Assembly (NCBI GenBank): GCA_964442785.1
Contig: CAYTZW010000014.1
Span: 1-34,649 of the forward strand
Reading direction: 5' to 3'
Source of the DNA: SIG223 sp964442785
GTDB taxonomy: Bacteria; Bacillota_I; Bacilli_A; RFN20; DUOF01
Length of the DNA: 34,649 nucleotides
Each line of letters starts with the position of its first letter. Position 1 is the stretch's first letter. The translations under genes were made by a program, and so were the position numbers. The notes under the pieces were generated by a model. The model was not told the origin of the DNA, did not search any database, and saw only the letters and a list, made by a program, of their open reading frames with translations. Shown piece by piece: positions 32,918 through 34,649 of this stretch.

Positions 32918-32939
32918 TAAATTGGAGGAAATAAGTATT

Positions 32940-33383
32940 ATGCAACGTCAAACAACTATGGCTAATGAAAAGACAATCGAAAGAAAATGGTATGTTATTG
33001 ATGCTGAAGGTAAAAACTTAGGTAGATTAGCAAGTGAAGTTTCTTTTGTTTTGACTGGTAAAAACAAGCCAATCTATACACCACATGTTGATTGTGGAGA
33101 TAATGTTATCATTATCAATGCTGAAAAAGTTGTCTTAACTGGTAATAAACTAGAAGACAAAAAATATTACAATCACTCTGGATATCCAGGAGGATTAAGA
33201 GTAAGAACTGCTAAAGAAATGGTTAACAAATACCCTGTTGAACTATTAGAAAGAACAATCTGGGGAATGTTACCAAAAGGTAGACTTGGAAGACAAATCT
33301 ACAAAAAATTATATGTTTATGCAGGAAGCGAACACAAACATGCTGCTCAACAACCTGTTAAATTGGAAATTAAAGGATTATAA
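32940..33383 (+). CDS. rplM: Large ribosomal subunit protein L13
   Basis: 147 residues, normal length for L13, which binds 23S rRNA early in 50S assembly. Family landmarks are all present: RKWYVIDAEGKNLGRLAS, the GDNVIIINAEKVVLTG core, YYNHSGYPGGLR, WGMLPKGRLGR and the terminal YAGSEHKHAAQQP. ATG 32940 follows GGAGG with 11 bases between; a TTG at 32922 is in frame but lies on the ribosome site itself. It is followed 14 bases later by rpsI, the usual partner. Probably autoregulated through the leader just upstream. Confidence 0.99.
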   Translation: MQRQTTMANEKTIERKWYVIDAEGKNLGRLASEVSFVLTGKNKPIYTPHVDCGDNVIIINAEKVVLTGNKLEDKKYYNHSGYPGGLRVRTAKEMVNKYPVELLERTIWGMLPKGRLGRQIYKKLYVYAGSEHKHAAQQPVKLEIKGL

Positions 33384-33397
33384 GGAGGTAAATAACA

Positions 33398-33799
33398 ATG
33401 GCTAAAAATAGTGTACAATATCGTGGAACTGGTAGAAGAAAAAGTTCTGTAGCAAGAGTTATCTTAACTCCAGGAAAAGGAAACATCGTTATCAATGGTG
33501 TTGATGTAAATGAATATTTTCCATATGAAACATTAGTTATGGATTTAAAACAACCTTTAACATTTACAGAAAATGAAACAAAATTTGATATCAGTGCTAA
33601 CGTTAATGGTGGTGGCTTCTCAGGACAAGCAGGAGCAGTAAGACTTGGAATTGCAAGAGCATTACTAGAAGCTAGTCAAAATTCATATAGACCAGTTTTA
33701 AAAGCAAATGGTATGTTAACAAGAGATGCTAGAGCTAAAGAACGTAAGAAATATGGATTGAAAAAAGCAAGAAAAGCACCTCAATTCTCAAAACGTTAA
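33398..33799 (+). CDS. rpsI: Small ribosomal subunit protein S9
   Basis: 133 residues, normal length. S9 sits in the 30S head and its C-terminal tail reaches the P-site tRNA. Landmarks: QYRGTGRRKSSVARVIL, GNIVINGVDVNEYFP, NGGGFSGQAGAVRLGIARAL and the basic tail ARKAPQFSKR. AGGAGGT lies 7 bases before ATG 33398. It is the second gene of the L13-S9 operon and is followed by a strong terminator. Confidence 0.99.
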   Translation: MAKNSVQYRGTGRRKSSVARVILTPGKGNIVINGVDVNEYFPYETLVMDLKQPLTFTENETKFDISANVNGGGFSGQAGAVRLGIARALLEASQNSYRPVLKANGMLTRDARAKERKKYGLKKARKAPQFSKR

Positions 33800-33818
33800 T
33801 ATTTGGAATTGGATTTTC

Positions 33819-33841
33819 AAAAGACCTTCGGGTCTTTTTTT
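33819..33841 (+). terminator. Rho-independent terminator of rplM-rpsI
   Basis: AAAAGACC pairs with GGTCTTTT around a TTCG tetraloop, followed by a T-run. Begins 19 bases after the rpsI stop. Confidence 0.95.
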
Positions 33842-33890
33842 GTTTACAATAATATAAAAAATGATAAACTAAATATAAGAGGTGAAGAAA

Positions 33891-34520
33891 ATGAAAAAAG
33901 GAATTACAATAGGTACTTTAATAGGATTATCATCTTGTGCTTTAATGCTCATTTTATCAATTTTAGGAATCAACTTTTTTAAAGGAGTAAAATTCGATTT
34001 TTTATTAACTGTGGCCACTTTAACTGCAGGTGGTTATTTTGCTATTAGCAGTAGTGAAATTATCAAAAAGAATAAATATTTAGGATTAGTTTCCTCTTGT
34101 TTAATATTAATTGCCGTTATTTTGGTAATTGCTACTGTTTGGATTGATACCAATTCTTTATTTGGAAAAATTACTTTTTCATTTGCTCTTTTATCAGTCT
34201 TATTTAATTTTATCGTTGCAGCAAAACTAAAATTAGGAAGAAATCAATTTTTATTTCAAATAGGTAGTTATTTAATCTTGTCTGCATTCATCCTTATTTG
34301 TATTTTATCAATATTTAAAGTTGTAAAGATAAGTAAAATCATAACTATATTTCTAATATTATTAGTGCTTTCTATAGTTTCTTGTATTGCTATATCTGTT
34401 CTTGCTAACAAATCTATTAACTATGAAAGTGATGAATATATAAAAGTTTCTAAAAAAGAATATTTAGAATTAAAAGAAAAAGCAAAAAAATATGATGAAT
34501 TAAAAGAAAAGGAAAATTAG
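33891..34520 (+). CDS. Six-helix membrane protein with C-terminal coiled coil, unknown function
   Basis: About 209 residues. Six hydrophobic segments of 18-22 residues occupy about 5-170, then a charged tail (EYLELKEKAKKYDELKEKEN) that looks like a short coiled coil on the cytoplasmic side. I do not recognise a family, and the gene stands alone after the S9 terminator. ATG 33891 follows AGAGGTG with 6-7 bases between; an in-frame GTG at 33882 overlaps that site. The tail pattern is common in small Bacillota membrane proteins but carries no catalytic motif. Confidence 0.85.
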   Translation: MKKGITIGTLIGLSSCALMLILSILGINFFKGVKFDFLLTVATLTAGGYFAISSSEIIKKNKYLGLVSSCLILIAVILVIATVWIDTNSLFGKITFSFALLSVLFNFIVAAKLKLGRNQFLFQIGSYLILSAFILICILSIFKVVKISKIITIFLILLVLSIVSCIAISVLANKSINYESDEYIKVSKKEYLELKEKAKKYDELKEKEN

Positions 34521-34535
34521 TGAAATTTTCCTTTT
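34507..34535 (+). terminator. Rho-independent terminator of the six-helix protein gene
   Basis: AAAAGGAAAATT pairs with AATTTTCCTTTT around a 5-base loop and ends in T's; the stop codon lies at the edge of the stem. Confidence 0.75.
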
Positions 34536-34549
34536 TATTATTTTGGGTT

Positions 34550-34610
34550 CTTTAAATTTTCTGGGGGTTGAAAAAATCGCTTTAAATTATTTGGGGGGGT
34601 CAAACCCCAC
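34550..34610. repeat. Two imperfect 30-bp direct repeats with G-tracts
   Basis: Two units starting at 34550 and 34580 share the pattern CTTTAAATT-T-TGGGGG followed by TTGA or GTCAA. The second G-run of seven is followed by CAAACCCC, so it can fold. The base composition contrasts with the surrounding AT-rich DNA. No coding frame explains it; it may be the edge of a mobile or regulatory element that continues past the window. Confidence 0.5.
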
Positions 34611-34649
34611 AGCCGCCAGTGAATTTGCGTCCTATTCCTGTATAGTAAA

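Overview
The window is AT-rich, with strong Shine-Dalgarno sites, TGG for tryptophan and only TAA/TAG stops. It carries a Bacillota-type L13-S9 operon and ClpB. I infer an uncultured low-GC Bacillota or Mollicutes-related (RF39-like) gut bacterium. Three 100-N gaps and contig ends that coincide with exact 55-bp repeats or overlaps point to a short-read metagenome assembly with final k = 55.

The left 29.5 kb is almost entirely minus-strand and is dominated by two giant repetitive surface proteins. The first (29553 to 13517) is interrupted by an N-gap at 24916-25015. The 55 bases on either side of that gap are identical, and collapsing them joins the two halves in one frame into a protein of about 5,293 residues: signal/anchor segment, unique N-terminal domain, roughly three dozen MBG/YDG-type beta repeats, two DUF5011-like Ig domains, and a C-terminal transmembrane helix with a basic stop-transfer and acidic tail. 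The second (9390 to beyond base 1) crosses two gaps and has no stop inside the window. It has a similar N-terminal domain but a Thr/Val/Gly-rich repeat set with very recent perfect duplications (970-bp tandem; 508-bp dispersed). Both proteins carry many closely spaced cysteine pairs at a recurrent place in the repeats.

Between the two giants lies an overlapping rmuC-clpB pair. Upstream of the first giant is a tight minus-strand operon of three small genes: a four-helix membrane protein, a two-helix membrane protein of unknown family, and a LURP-one/YxjI-like protein.

The right 3.3 kb is plus-strand: an ArsB/NhaD-type anion permease, then rplM-rpsI with a clear promoter, a structured 5' leader and a terminator, then a six-helix membrane protein of unknown function. 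The last 100 bases hold two imperfect 30-bp direct repeats with G-tracts that no gene explains. No tRNA, rRNA, CRISPR array, transposase or integrase was seen, and no intergenic stretch exceeds 300 bases.
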